Origin: Pseudomonas viridiflava | Lineage (GTDB): Bacteria; Pseudomonadota; Gammaproteobacteria; Pseudomonadales; Pseudomonadaceae | Direction of reading: 5' to 3' | Assembly (NCBI RefSeq): GCF_001642795.1 | Contig: NZ_LKEH01000026.1 | Span: 1-64,000, forward strand | DNA length: 64,000 bases | In this document: positions 1 to 10,430 of the stretch, piece after piece | Layout: each line of letters begins with the position of its first letter | How positions within the stretch are numbered: position 1 is the first letter of the stretch | Notes under the pieces: model-generated | The model's input: only the letters and a program-made list of their open reading frames with translations | Told to the model about the DNA's origin: nothing | Database searches by the model: none | Program-made: the position numbers and the translations under genes

Positions 1-68
1 TTCGTTTCCGTCTGCGCCGGAAGTGGGGCGAATTATAGACACCTCAACGAGCGCGTCAACCGTTATTT

Positions 69-689
69 TCAGGTTTTTGCCGGCCGGCTCGCTCCGACAT
101 TAACAAGACGCGGGATTCGCCTAGCAATTACGGGGATTCGCAGCAAAAGCAGCCCTGCCCCTATTGCCGCATAAAGCGCCCACTCCTTGAGATCGGCCCG
201 GACAATCCAGAACATATGCAGCAAACCAAGCCCGAGAATCACGTAGACCAGCCGATGCAGCTTCTTCCAACGCGCGCCCAACCGGCGCTGACTGTATCGA
301 TTCGACGTCACCGCCAGCACCAGAAGACAGAGAAACGCGAGCGCTCCGACAATAATGTAGGGTCGCTTGACCAACTCAACGCCCAACTGCCCGAAATCCA
401 GCCCGAGAACAAAGAGCGTATACATGGTCATGTGCAAAACCACATACGCAAAACACCAAAGGCCCAACTGCCGACGCACTACAATCCAGAACGGCCAGCC
501 GCTCAGCTTCTGCAGCGGCGTCATGGCCAGGGTGATCAACAGCAGTATCAGCGCCCCCAACCCGAAGTTCTCGACCAGCGCCTTGCCCGGATCAGGACCC
601 AGCGCAAATATCCAGGCCTGATAAAGCCACAGGACGGGCGCAACACAGGCAGCAAGAAATACGCAAAGACGTAGCAACGGATAGCGCAT
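69..689 (-). CDS. msrQ: MsrQ, heme-binding membrane subunit of the MsrPQ methionine sulfoxide reductase
   Basis: About 206 residues with roughly six hydrophobic helices and a ferric-reductase-like core, as in the YedZ/MsrQ family (usual length about 200). MsrQ is an inner-membrane b-type cytochrome that passes electrons from the quinone pool or flavin reductase to periplasmic MsrP. The ATG at 689 overlaps the msrP stop (TGATG) and has an AAGGA motif a few bases upstream; a TTG one codon earlier is less likely. Translational coupling to msrP fits a two-protein complex. Identification rests on family recognition plus the adjacent msrP. Confidence 0.93.
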   Translation of the reverse strand: MRYPLLRLCVFLAACVAPVLWLYQAWIFALGPDPGKALVENFGLGALILLLITLAMTPLQKLSGWPFWIVVRRQLGLWCFAYVVLHMTMYTLFVLGLDFGQLGVELVKRPYIIVGALAFLCLLVLAVTSNRYSQRRLGARWKKLHRLVYVILGLGLLHMFWIVRADLKEWALYAAIGAGLLLLRIPVIARRIPRLVNVGASRPAKT

Positions 690-1702
690 CAATAGTCCTT
701 CCGCAGATCCATGCCTGTATAGAGAGAAGCCACCTCCTCCTCATACCCGTTGAACATCTTTGTATCCATGACATTGGGACTGAACAGCCCGCTTGGCAGA
801 CGTCGTTCGCGGGCCTGCGTCCAGCGCGGGTGATCCACGGTCGGATTGACGTTGGCATAGAAGCCGTACTCATTGGCCGCGATGCTTTGCCAGGTCGTCT
901 TGGGCTGCTCGCTTACCAAGCTTATGCGCACAATGGATTTCACGCTCTTGAAGCCATACTTCCATGGCACCACCAACCGAAGCGGCGCGCCGTTCTGATT
1001 GGGCAATTCGCGGCCATACATCCCTACCGCCAGAATCGCCAGTGGATTCATCGCCTCATCCAGACGCAGCCCTTCTACATAAGGCCAGTCAATCAGTGCG
1101 AAATCGGAACGCTGTCCGGGCATCGACTTGGAATCTTCAAGTGTCTCGAAACGAATGTATTTGGCCTTGGACGTCGGCTCGACCTGCTTGAGCAATGCCG
1201 AGATGGGAAACCCGATCCACGGGATGACCATCGACCACGCTTCCACGCAACGCAGACGATAGATGCGCTCCTCAAGTTGATAAGGCTTCATGAAGTCTTC
1301 GAGTGCATAGCGGCCCGGTTTACCGACCTCACCATCGATCACCACACTCCACGGCTCGGCTTTCAAGGAACCTGCGTTTTTCGCCGGATCGCCCTTGTCA
1401 GTCCCGAACTCATAAAAGTTGTTGTAGTGCGTCGCGTCCTTGAAAGGCGTGATTGCCTCGCCCTTGACGTCGACCGCCTGCCATTTGGTATTGGGAAGTT
1501 TTTCAGCAAACCAGCCCGGCGCCTTGCCCGCCTCCACATCGGCGTAACGGGAAGGGTCTGCGGCACTGGCCCAGCGCGGCAAGGCGCTCACGGCCAATCC
1601 GGCCAGAGAACTGGCCATCAGCGTACGTCGGGAAAGGTAAATGGATTCAGGCGTAACGTCGGACTCTTTGGAGTCGGACGCAGAAGGAAGCTTTATTAGC
1701 AT
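689..1702 (-). CDS. msrP: MsrP, periplasmic molybdopterin methionine sulfoxide reductase catalytic subunit
   Basis: 337 residues. A twin-arginine signal is visible: SRRTLM at residues 24-29, then a hydrophobic stretch ending near WASA, so the protein is exported folded by Tat. The mature part matches the sulfite-oxidase-fold YedY/MsrP family; the Cys in [10 protein letters not shown] (about residue 152) is the expected molybdenum ligand. Known role: repair of oxidised methionines in envelope proteins using electrons from MsrQ. The ATG at 1702 has GGAG five bases upstream. First gene of an msrP-msrQ operon. Confidence 0.95.
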   Translation of the reverse strand: MLIKLPSASDSKESDVTPESIYLSRRTLMASSLAGLAVSALPRWASAADPSRYADVEAGKAPGWFAEKLPNTKWQAVDVKGEAITPFKDATHYNNFYEFGTDKGDPAKNAGSLKAEPWSVVIDGEVGKPGRYALEDFMKPYQLEERIYRLRCVEAWSMVIPWIGFPISALLKQVEPTSKAKYIRFETLEDSKSMPGQRSDFALIDWPYVEGLRLDEAMNPLAILAVGMYGRELPNQNGAPLRLVVPWKYGFKSVKSIVRISLVSEQPKTTWQSIAANEYGFYANVNPTVDHPRWTQARERRLPSGLFSPNVMDTKMFNGYEEEVASLYTGMDLRKDY

Positions 1703-1765
1703 GATGACTCCGCAGCCTAGGGGAACTGATGCACCAATAGACTACGGAGTATGGGGGAAAATAGA

Positions 1766-2623
1766 TCAGTTGGAGGATTTGTGGCGACGAAGACGCAACA
1801 AATACTGAGCTGGCCCCGATAGCGCGTAACCGAGGAAGATCAGCAGCAGAATACGCGGCGGATCACTGAACACCACAGCGAATACCAGAACCACTGCCAG
1901 AATCGCAACGAACGGTACGCGCCCTCTCAGATCCAGCTCCTTGAAGCTGTTGTACTTGATGTTGCTGACCATCAACATACCGGCACCGGCCACCAGCAGC
2001 GCGACCAGGAACGACAACTTGGAACCCTGAATGCCGAAGTCGCTGAACGCCCAGACAGTACCTGCCACCACACCCGCAGCAGCCGGACTGGCCAGCCCGA
2101 TGAAGTAACGCTTGTCAGCCTTGCCCACCTGAGTGTTGAAACGCGCCAGACGCAACGCCGCACCGGCCACATAGATGAAGGCAACCATCCAGCCGACCTT
2201 GCCCATATCGCCCAGCGCCCAGCCAAATGCCAGCAAGGCAGGCGCCACACCAAAGGCAACCATGTCGGACAGCGAGTCGTACTCGGCGCCGAACGCACTT
2301 TGCGTGTTGGTCATGCGTGCCACACGGCCGTCGAGACCGTCCAGCACCATGGCCACGAAGATGGCGATGGCGGCAAAGGCGAAGTACTTGCTGGCACCTG
2401 CCGTATCACCTGCGCTCAAGGCGCTCTGGGCGCTCATGGAACTGATGATGGAATAGAAGCCCGCAAACAGATTGGCGGTGGTGAACAGATTGGGTAGCAG
2501 ATAGATGCCGCGGTGACGGACCTTGCGGCCTTCGTCATCGTGCCCTTCTTCAACGTGTTCATCGATTGGTAGCAGACTTTCAGCGTCAGAGGCCTTGTTC
2601 GGCTCTTCAGGACGTTCGCTCAT
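1766..2623 (-). CDS. pssA: CDP-diacylglycerol-serine O-phosphatidyltransferase
   Basis: About 285 residues. The CDP-alcohol phosphatidyltransferase signature DGLDGRVAR...GAEYDSLSD (pattern DG x2 AR x8 G x3 D x3 D) is clear, followed by several membrane helices; a charged N-terminal tail of about 40 residues precedes the first helix. Makes phosphatidylserine, the precursor of phosphatidylethanolamine, in the inner membrane. Two ATGs lie six bases apart: the one at 2623 is eight bases from AAGG and is preferred; the one at 2629 would be only two bases from it. Sits after ilvC but behind a strong hairpin terminator, so probably transcribed separately. Confidence 0.93.
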   Translation of the reverse strand: MSERPEEPNKASDAESLLPIDEHVEEGHDDEGRKVRHRGIYLLPNLFTTANLFAGFYSIISSMSAQSALSAGDTAGASKYFAFAAIAIFVAMVLDGLDGRVARMTNTQSAFGAEYDSLSDMVAFGVAPALLAFGWALGDMGKVGWMVAFIYVAGAALRLARFNTQVGKADKRYFIGLASPAAAGVVAGTVWAFSDFGIQGSKLSFLVALLVAGAGMLMVSNIKYNSFKELDLRGRVPFVAILAVVLVFAVVFSDPPRILLLIFLGYALSGPAQYLLRLRRHKSSN

Positions 2624-2723
2624 GGACATTACCTTGCAGCGGTTTGAAAAGGTTCGACAGATGTCTGCGACGAGGGTTCGTCGGCAAACGATGCAGCTTT
2701 ATACCAGAGCCAGGCCCCATAAC

Positions 2724-2755
2724 GAAAAAACGCGGCCTGTTGGCCGCGTTTTTTC
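2724..2755. terminator. Bidirectional rho-independent terminator between pssA and ilvC
   Basis: A GC-rich inverted repeat CGCGGCC / GGCCGCG with a four-base loop is flanked by an A-run on the left and a T-run on the right, so it can end transcription on either strand. On the minus strand it ends the ilv operon just after ilvC. Confidence 0.85.
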
Positions 2756-2770
2756 ATGAACTGAAAGAGA

Positions 2771-3799
<1,029 letters not shown>

Positions 3800-3833
3800 T
3801 TATCTTGGCCGTTCAGGCCATTTGCTTAATGAG

Positions 3834-4325
3834 TTAAACGCTCAGCACTTTGTCGCCACGGGCAATGCCCGTCACGCCACTGCGTACTGTTTCCAGGATG
3901 GCGGCAGTGCCGATGGCCTGAATGAAGCTGTCCAGTTTGTCGCTCGTACCGCTCAACTGCACGGTATAGACGCTGGCGGTCACGTCGACGATCTGCCCGC
4001 GGAAGATGTCCGTGGTGCGCTTGATCTCGGCACGCTGTGCGCCGGTGGCCTTGACCTTGACCAGCATCAGCTCGCGCTCGATGTGCGCGCTTTCCGACAG
4101 ATCGACGAGCTTGACCACTTCGACGAGCTTGTTGAGGTTCTTGGTGATCTGCTCGATCACTTCATCATGGCCAACAGTGGTCAGCGTCAGACGCGACAGG
4201 GTCGGGTCCTCGGTTGGCGCGACCGTGAGGCTTTCGATGTTGTAGTTACGCTGCGAGAACAGCCCGACGACACGAGACAACGCACCCGGTTCGTTTTCCA
4301 GCAGTAGGGAAATGATGTGCCGCAT
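3834..4325 (-). CDS. ilvH: Acetolactate synthase small (regulatory) subunit
   Basis: 163 residues from the ATG at 4325 (MRHIISLLLENEPGALSRV). The N-terminal ACT domain (residues 2-75) is the valine-binding regulatory fold, followed by the ALS_SS C-terminal domain. It stimulates the catalytic subunit and confers feedback inhibition. An in-frame upstream extension exists but overlaps the end of ilvI, and the family start is clearly MRH. The start lies two bases after the ilvI stop. Also called ilvN in some Pseudomonas annotations. Confidence 0.95.
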   Translation of the reverse strand: MRHIISLLLENEPGALSRVVGLFSQRNYNIESLTVAPTEDPTLSRLTLTTVGHDEVIEQITKNLNKLVEVVKLVDLSESAHIERELMLVKVKATGAQRAEIKRTTDIFRGQIVDVTASVYTVQLSGTSDKLDSFIQAIGTAAILETVRSGVTGIARGDKVLSV

Positions 4326-4327
4326 GA

Positions 4328-6052
4328 TTATGTCCGCTCCGTCTTGCTCAACCACATATCGCGCATGGAGCCGTCCTTGATCTGCATCGGATAGACGTGC
4401 TCGGTGACATCAACCTGAATGTCGAGGAAGACCAGACGATCAGTCATGGCAAAGGCTTCTTCCATTTTCGGCTTCAAATCTTTCAGGTCAGTGATGCGCA
4501 TGCCGACGTGGCCGTAAGCTTCGACCAGCTTGACGAAGTCAGGCAGCGATTCCATGTAAGAGTGGGAGTGACGAGCGCCGTAGCTCATGTCCTGCCACTG
4601 GCGAACCATGCCCAGTACGCCGTTGTTGAGCAGAATGATCTTCACCGGCAAACCGTACTGCAGGCAGGTCGACAGCTCCTGAATGTTCATCTGGATGCTG
4701 CCCTCACCGGTCACACACGCAACGTGCGCATCCGGGAAGTTCAGTTTGACGCCCATGGCTGCCGGAAAACCGAAGCCCATCGTGCCCAGGCCACCCGAGT
4801 TGATCCAGCGGTTCGGCTTGTTGAAGCGGTAGTACTGAGCCGCGAACATCTGGTGCTGACCCACGTCGGAAGTGACATAGGCATCACCCTTGGTGACTTC
4901 GCACAAAGTTTCAATCACGGTCTGCGGCTTGATGACCGAGCCATCGCCACGGTTGTAAGGGAACAGGTCACCGCCTGCACGCCACTCGTCGATCTGCTTC
5001 CACCAGGCAGCAACGGATGCCTTGTCAGGTGTCTCGCCGATGTCTTTGAGGGTGGCGACCATTTCGGTCAACACGCTTTCGACAGGTCCGACGATTGGCA
5101 CGTCGGCCTTGATGGTCTTGGAGATCGAGGCCGGATCGATGTCGATGTGGATGATCTTGGCGTTCGGGCAGAATTTGCTCGCGCCATTGATGACCCGGTC
5201 ATCGAAACGCGCGCCGACTGCGAGGATCACATCAGTGTGGTGCATGGCGAGGTTGGCGGTGTAGCTGCCGTGCATGCCGAGCATGCCGACGAACTGACGA
5301 TCCGTCCCCGGATAGCAACCCAGGCCCATCAGGGTGTTGGTGACCGGCGCGTTGAGCAGTTGAGCCAGCTCGGTCAATTGCGCCGAGGCATTGCCCATGA
5401 TCACGCCGCCGCCGGCATAAATGATCGGACGCTTGGCCGCCAGCAGCATTTCGACGGCCTTGCGGATCTGACCGGAGTGGCCGCGAACCGCCGGGCTGTA
5501 GGAACGCAGCTTGGCTTTCTTCGGGAAGACGTATTCGAACTTCTCGGCCGGGTTGGTCATGTCCTTCGGAATGTCGACGACGACAGGACCAGGACGACCG
5601 GATTGCGCCAGATAGAACGCTTTTTTCAGGATTTCCGGGATTTCGGACGCATGCTTGATCATGAAGCTGTGCTTCACGATCGGACGGGAGATACCGATCA
5701 TGTCGGTCTCCTGGAACGCATCGGTACCCACCAGCGTACTGGCGACCTGACCAGACAGAACCACCATTGGAATGGAGTCCATGTAAGCGGTCGCGATACC
5801 GGTGATTGCGTTGGTTGCACCCGGACCGGAAGTGACCAGTACCACACCCGCCTTGCCAGTCGCACGTGCATAGCCATCGGCCATGTGCGTGGCAGCCTGC
5901 TCGTGACGAACGAGGATATGGCTCACAGCCGGTTCCTTGAACAGGGCATCGTAGACATGCAGGAGAGCACCACCCGGGTACCCATAGATGTGCTCAACGC
6001 CTTCGTCACGCAAAAAGCGGACGATCATTTCAGCGCCAGATAAAAGCTCCAC
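4328..6052 (-). CDS. ilvI: Acetolactate synthase large (catalytic) subunit
   Basis: About 574 residues: N-terminal thiamine-diphosphate pyrimidine-binding domain with the catalytic Glu in [16 protein letters not shown], a central FAD/nucleotide-fold domain, and a C-terminal ThDP diphosphate-binding domain with the [14 protein letters not shown] motif. Condenses pyruvate with pyruvate or 2-oxobutyrate, the first common step to branched-chain amino acids. Two in-frame GTG codons occur at 6061 and 6052; AGAGG lies eight bases before the one at 6052, so that start is chosen. First gene of ilvI-ilvH-ilvC. The name ilvB is also used. Confidence 0.96.
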   Translation of the reverse strand: MELLSGAEMIVRFLRDEGVEHIYGYPGGALLHVYDALFKEPAVSHILVRHEQAATHMADGYARATGKAGVVLVTSGPGATNAITGIATAYMDSIPMVVLSGQVASTLVGTDAFQETDMIGISRPIVKHSFMIKHASEIPEILKKAFYLAQSGRPGPVVVDIPKDMTNPAEKFEYVFPKKAKLRSYSPAVRGHSGQIRKAVEMLLAAKRPIIYAGGGVIMGNASAQLTELAQLLNAPVTNTLMGLGCYPGTDRQFVGMLGMHGSYTANLAMHHTDVILAVGARFDDRVINGASKFCPNAKIIHIDIDPASISKTIKADVPIVGPVESVLTEMVATLKDIGETPDKASVAAWWKQIDEWRAGGDLFPYNRGDGSVIKPQTVIETLCEVTKGDAYVTSDVGQHQMFAAQYYRFNKPNRWINSGGLGTMGFGFPAAMGVKLNFPDAHVACVTGEGSIQMNIQELSTCLQYGLPVKIILLNNGVLGMVRQWQDMSYGARHSHSYMESLPDFVKLVEAYGHVGMRITDLKDLKPKMEEAFAMTDRLVFLDIQVDVTEHVYPMQIKDGSMRDMWLSKTERT

Positions 6053-6451
6053 GTTGTTCACCTCTAAAACGCCAGAATACCGCCCACTCCGGGACGGGTC
6101 TTAATAGGTTTACTGCCAAGCAGAGCATGAGCGACGGTGGTCGCCGACTACGTCAGCACTGACTGAGCAAGTATTGGGATGCCCCTGAGTGTTTCGGAAC
6201 ATTCCCACCCAGCGCGAGGTAACGCGTTGCGGGTGTTACAGGTCGGCGCGGGTGTGCGCCTCATGATCTACCGAGAGGGTCTGCTTCTGGCAGTCCTTCT
6301 ACAGCGAACTTTGGATTGTTGTGATTCGCCCCCCTCAAGTCAAGTCATCGTTGAGCTTTCTTGTTACCAAGGCCCTGAAATTGCACTGTTTCAGACTGAA
6401 GCGCACCGTTATGGTAGCTTTCCTGTGGCATAGACATTTCAAGGAAACACC
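6053..6451. other. Divergent intergenic region between ilvI and a DUF4124 gene
   Basis: About 400 bases holding the promoters of the ilv operon (leftward) and the DUF4124 gene (rightward). On the ilv strand a short reading frame starting at 6128 contains Leu and Val codons but lacks a ribosome-binding site and runs into ilvI, so I do not call a leader peptide. No convincing terminator/antiterminator pair was recognised. Confidence 0.4.
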
Positions 6452-6880
6452 ATGCAATGGATGATCTTCGCTGCCGCGCTGGCCATGGCAGCGAGCACGA
6501 GTAGTCAGGCGGCACCCATCTATAAATGGGTGGACGCCCAGGGTGTCACCCACTTCGACGCCCATCCGCCTGCGGACAAGGAGGCGCAGCAGATTAATGT
6601 GCAAACCCCACAGCCTTCGTCTACTCCCTCGCCTTCTGCCACCTCACCATCGGATGACGCCCAGCAACGCGCCGTCGATGCAAAAGTGAAGGCTCAGGTC
6701 AAAGTCCAGGAGGCGAAGCGGGAGGAAAGCTGCGAGGGGCTGCGCAACAATCTTGCGCAGTTGCAGAACAATCCGCGGATTCGGGAGCAGGTCGGTGGAG
6801 AAATCAGGCGTCTCACGGAAGAAAACCGCAAGACGCGCATCGAAGAGACGGAGAAAGCCATCAGCGAGTACTGCCGCTAG
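6452..6880 (+). CDS. DUF4124 domain-containing exported protein
   Basis: 142 residues. Residues 1-20 form a Sec signal peptide (cleavage near SSQAA), followed at once by the DUF4124 core IYKWVDAQGVTHFDAHPP, a small motif common in exported gammaproteobacterial proteins. Then come a Pro/Ser/Thr-rich linker and a charged C-terminal helix likely to form a coiled coil (KVKAQVKVQEAKREE onward). AAGGAA six bases before the ATG supports the start. Function unknown; likely periplasmic. Convergent with the YqcC-like gene. Confidence 0.85.
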   Translation: MQWMIFAAALAMAASTSSQAAPIYKWVDAQGVTHFDAHPPADKEAQQINVQTPQPSSTPSPSATSPSDDAQQRAVDAKVKAQVKVQEAKREESCEGLRNNLAQLQNNPRIREQVGGEIRRLTEENRKTRIEETEKAISEYCR

Positions 6881-6891
6881 GCAGCACCCGG

Positions 6892-7221
6892 TCAGCTGAC
6901 GGCAGTGATCAATTGATCGAAACGGGCCAGACTTTGCTGCAACAGTCTGGTTTCGCCCAAGCGGCCGGAATAGACCATCTCAGCCATTTCAAGAATCCCG
7001 GACGCATTGGGCAGCGGCAGGTCGCGCTCGAGGATGATCTTCATCCGGGGCAGAAAAATCCACTGCAGCCACTGCGCAAACTCCAGCGTGTCCACACAGA
7101 AAGGCTCCTGACTGGACAGCGCCTGCTCGCTGGGCGGTGTGGTTTCCCACCACCCCAGCACCCGCAGTTCCCGCTCGATCAACAGCAACTGTTCGGCAAT
7201 TTCAGGAAAGCGCTCGTCCAT
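6892..7221 (-). CDS. YqcC family protein (DUF446)
   Basis: 109 residues from the ATG at 7221 (MDERFPEIAEQLLLIERELR). The short all-helical protein with WLQWIFLPRMKIILE matches the YqcC/DUF446 family, which has no established biochemical role. The start overlaps the lpoP stop by one base (TGATG), so the two are translationally coupled. A longer in-frame version would run back into lpoP and is not supported. Last gene of a probable mrcB-lpoP-yqcC operon, which hints at, but does not show, a cell-envelope role. Confidence 0.85.
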   Translation of the reverse strand: MDERFPEIAEQLLLIERELRVLGWWETTPPSEQALSSQEPFCVDTLEFAQWLQWIFLPRMKIILERDLPLPNASGILEMAEMVYSGRLGETRLLQQSLARFDQLITAVS

Positions 7222-7961
7222 CAGCGGGCCTTTTGACGCGCCAGTGCCGCACCGGCAGCGTCGCCCTGCTTCTCGCGGGATTGAGCGATCAGTTCCCACA
7301 GGCTCGCCTGAAGGCTGGCGCGACCATTGGCATACGTCAGACCACGACGCGCGAGCTGCTCGGCCTGGGCGGCATCACCCTGGGCCAGGCGAACCTGCGC
7401 CAGACGGTAAAGCACTTGCGGTTCGCGAGGCGCGACACGCTGGGCACGTTCAAGACTGGACGATGCACCGTTCAGGTCACCCCCGCTCTGCTGTTGCTGG
7501 GCGGTGGTCAGCAAGGCCAGCACCGGACCATCCAGCTGCTCATCTTCGGAAAGCCCTCCACCGCTGGACGGAATCCCGGTAGGCGCCGATGAAGGCGGCA
7601 TGCTGTAACTGGTATTGCCGGCAGGCGCAGGGTTGACCGGAGCCTGGTTGACTGGCGAGGTGTCGATAGCGGGCGCGTCGACACTGAAAGGAGCCTGACT
7701 GGCCGGCGGCGAGAAAGTCTGCCCCGGATTGCTGCCACCAGCGCCAGGGATCATCACCACGACACCGGAGTCCTGCGGCACTGCCTGGGGTTGAGCCTGA
7801 GCTGTGTTTGTCTGGTTCGCGCCATTACGCGACGCAGAGACACGTTCGCCGTTTGACACTTTCGAACTCGAATCCACAACCGGAATCGAGCCGCGCTCCA
7901 CACTGGCGCAACCGTTGAGCAACGCCAGAGTCGTTAGAGCTGGAATCCACCATTTATTCAC
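7221..7961 (-). CDS. lpoP: LpoP, TPR-containing outer-membrane lipoprotein activator of PBP1b
   Basis: 246 residues starting at a GTG with GAGGG six bases upstream. The lipobox LLNGC puts the lipidated Cys at residue 18. A long low-complexity linker rich in Pro, Ser, Ala, Gly and Gln (about residues 50-150) leads to C-terminal tetratricopeptide-like repeats (about 150-240). In P. aeruginosa the lipoprotein encoded next to ponB/mrcB is LpoP, which activates PBP1b across the periplasm; position, lipobox, flexible linker and TPR tail all match here. The gene starts 16 bases after mrcB. Confidence 0.88.
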   Translation of the reverse strand: MNKWWIPALTTLALLNGCASVERGSIPVVDSSSKVSNGERVSASRNGANQTNTAQAQPQAVPQDSGVVVMIPGAGGSNPGQTFSPPASQAPFSVDAPAIDTSPVNQAPVNPAPAGNTSYSMPPSSAPTGIPSSGGGLSEDEQLDGPVLALLTTAQQQQSGGDLNGASSSLERAQRVAPREPQVLYRLAQVRLAQGDAAQAEQLARRGLTYANGRASLQASLWELIAQSREKQGDAAGAALARQKAR

Positions 7962-7977
7962 TTCAAACCCTCATTGC

Positions 7978-10299
7978 TTAGTTCAACCACCCCTTGACCC
8001 AGTCCATCACCTCAGTGGCAGGTGCCGGAGTGCCGCCGCATGTGGCGCCGGGCTGGGGTTCACTGCCGCGAATATACGGCATCTGTACGGCATTCGGGCA
8101 GCTGGCATCAGAACCCTGTCCGGTCTGGGCGTTGACCCAGGCCTGGACGACGTTATCCGGCATGGCCATGTCCAGTGGCAACGGATCGGCCTTGCGCATG
8201 AAACTGGTCCAGACCTGCAACGCACCCGTTGCGCCGGTGAACGGCGTCTTGCCGTTGTCGTCGCGGCCCATCCACACCACGGCCAGCAGGTCCTGGCTGA
8301 AGCCAGCGAACCAGCTGTCACGCGAATCGTTACTGGTACCGGTCTTGCCCGCGAGGTTCAGCGAGCTGGGCAACACGTTATAGACCGACTTGCCGGTACC
8401 TTCACGCATGACGCGCTGCATCGCATTCTGCACCAGATAAATGGCACCCGGATCGAAGCGCTGTTCGATCTGGAACGGATAGCGCTTGAGCGGCTCGCCT
8501 TCAGCAGTCAGCACACTGCGAATTCCGCGCATCGGCGTATTGAAACCACCGCTGGCAATGGTCTGGTACATGGTGGCGACTTCCATCGGCGTCAGCCCGC
8601 CAGCACCCAGCAGCATGGACGGATAGGCCGGCCACTCACGCGTCACGCCCAGCTTCGCCAGCGTCTTGAAGACGGTAGGAACACCCAGTTCAAGGCCCAG
8701 CTTGGCGGTGGACAGGTTGTAGGAATGCGCCAGCCCCTGATACAGGAAGATATTGCCGTGTGACTTGTGATCGTAGTTCTGGGGCTTCCAGACCTGGCCA
8801 TCAGCGCCCTTGACCTGAAACAGTTCATCGGCGATCCAGCTGGTCAGCGTGTACTGACTCGGGCGTTCAAGCGCGGTTAGGTAAATAGCCGGCTTGACCA
8901 GCGAACCGATCGGGCGCACGGCGTCGATGGCGCGGTTGAAGCCTGCGAATCCGGCCTGACGACTGCCCAGAAGGGCCTGCACTTCACCGGTCTCCGGGTT
9001 GGTCACGACCATTGCCGCTTCAACGTCGTCCGAACCCTTGCGCCCGGCCAGCCGCTTGAACGTATCGTCCATGGCCGCCTGAGACTTCATCTGCAGGATC
9101 GGGTCGAAGCTGGTGAAAATCCGCAGCCCCTCTTCGGTCAAGTCTTCGTCGCGGTAGTCTTCGCGCAATTGACGTTTGACCAGATCAAGGAAGGCGGGGA
9201 ACGAGCTGTCGGCCAGCGTACCGGTCTTGGTCACGCCCAATGGCATCTTCTTGGCTGCGGCCACGACTTCAGCCGTGGCAACGCCTTGCTGCTCGAACAG
9301 ATCAAGCACCAGATTACGGCGCTCGAGCGCGCGCTCGGGATTACGACGTGGGTTATAGAAAGACGGTCCTTTGACCAGCCCGACCAGCATCGCCACCTGA
9401 TGGATTTTCAGCTCGGACAGAGGCTGACTGAAGAAGTACTGGCTGGCCAGACCGAAACCATGCACTGCACGCTGACCATCCTGACCGACGAACACCTCAT
9501 TAAGGTAGGCCTCGAGAATCTCCTGCTTGCTGTAATGAATCTCCAGCAGCACGGCCATCATGGCCTCGGTGAGTTTGCGCGAGAGACTGCGCTCGTTGGT
9601 CAGGTAGAAGTTCTTCACCAACTGCTGGGTCAGCGTACTGCCGCCCTGACGCATCTGCCCCTGGGACGTGTTGACCCAGATGGCGCGCGCAATGGACTTA
9701 GGCGACACACCGAAGTGGTGGTAGAAATCACGGTCCTCAACCGCTACCAGCCCGTCGAGCAGGTATGGCGGTGCCTGATCCAGTTTGATGAGGATCCGGT
9801 CTTCAAGATTCTTGGGGTAAAGCCCGCCGATCAGCAGCGGTTCGAGACGGGCCACAGCCAGCTTGCTGCCGTTGCCGGACGACAGGTCGGCCACGTAATC
9901 ACCGGAGAAGCGCACGCGGACCTGTTGGGCCGGGTCGGTGCCTTCGTAAAACTGGAAGCCACGGGTATTGAGGTCGACTGTATTGCCGTTGACGGCGGCG
10001 GCGCCAGGGCCGTTTGCCACGCTTTCACGGCGGTAGCCCAGCGCATCGAGTTCGATGAGAAAGTCATCGCGGCTGAGCTTCTGACCAACGAACAGCTCCA
10101 GCGGACGCGCGTAGACCTTCGCAGGAATCGTCCAGCGCTTGCCGGAGAATTTTTCCTGGACGATCGCGTCAAGGTAGATGGCCAGGCCAGCCAGAAGTAC
10201 CAGACCGACAATGCTGAGCTTCAACGCCCAGCCCAGCCACTTGCGCAGGCTGCCGGAGGGTTGTTTTTTCGAGGGACGAGAGGTGCGGGATCGAGTCAT
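7978..10299 (-). CDS. mrcB: Penicillin-binding protein 1B (bifunctional peptidoglycan synthase)
   Basis: 773 residues. A basic cytoplasmic tail and one membrane anchor (about residues 23-46) precede the UB2H-like region, the family 51 glycosyltransferase domain with the catalytic Glu motif EDRDFYHHFG (about 187-196), and the transpeptidase domain with the SxxK serine in GSLVKP (about 463-468) and KTGT (about 650). It polymerises lipid II and crosslinks stem peptides at the inner membrane. First of mrcB-lpoP-yqcC, divergent from the phosphotransferase/kinase gene. Pseudomonas also calls it ponB. Confidence 0.96.
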   Translation of the reverse strand: MTRSRTSRPSKKQPSGSLRKWLGWALKLSIVGLVLLAGLAIYLDAIVQEKFSGKRWTIPAKVYARPLELFVGQKLSRDDFLIELDALGYRRESVANGPGAAAVNGNTVDLNTRGFQFYEGTDPAQQVRVRFSGDYVADLSSGNGSKLAVARLEPLLIGGLYPKNLEDRILIKLDQAPPYLLDGLVAVEDRDFYHHFGVSPKSIARAIWVNTSQGQMRQGGSTLTQQLVKNFYLTNERSLSRKLTEAMMAVLLEIHYSKQEILEAYLNEVFVGQDGQRAVHGFGLASQYFFSQPLSELKIHQVAMLVGLVKGPSFYNPRRNPERALERRNLVLDLFEQQGVATAEVVAAAKKMPLGVTKTGTLADSSFPAFLDLVKRQLREDYRDEDLTEEGLRIFTSFDPILQMKSQAAMDDTFKRLAGRKGSDDVEAAMVVTNPETGEVQALLGSRQAGFAGFNRAIDAVRPIGSLVKPAIYLTALERPSQYTLTSWIADELFQVKGADGQVWKPQNYDHKSHGNIFLYQGLAHSYNLSTAKLGLELGVPTVFKTLAKLGVTREWPAYPSMLLGAGGLTPMEVATMYQTIASGGFNTPMRGIRSVLTAEGEPLKRYPFQIEQRFDPGAIYLVQNAMQRVMREGTGKSVYNVLPSSLNLAGKTGTSNDSRDSWFAGFSQDLLAVVWMGRDDNGKTPFTGATGALQVWTSFMRKADPLPLDMAMPDNVVQAWVNAQTGQGSDASCPNAVQMPYIRGSEPQPGATCGGTPAPATEVMDWVKGWLN

Positions 10300-10430
10300 G
10301 GGCGCGGATTATACGCACTTTGCATGGCTTCGACAGACGCCCGAGTCGCCGGTTTGCAGCGTCGCGCCAAGCGGCCATAATAGCCGCATCTAACAGTTAC
10401 ATTTTTGAATCCATTCCTGAAGGATCGCCC

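Noticed and set aside
1..68. Left window edge
   Set aside because: 68 bases after the msrQ stop with no ORF, tRNA or clear terminator; too short to call anything.
6062..6128. Possible Leu/Val-containing leader peptide upstream of ilvI
   Set aside because: The frame starting at 6128 has no ribosome-binding site, runs into the ilvI coding region and has no terminator hairpin after it, so attenuation is not supported.
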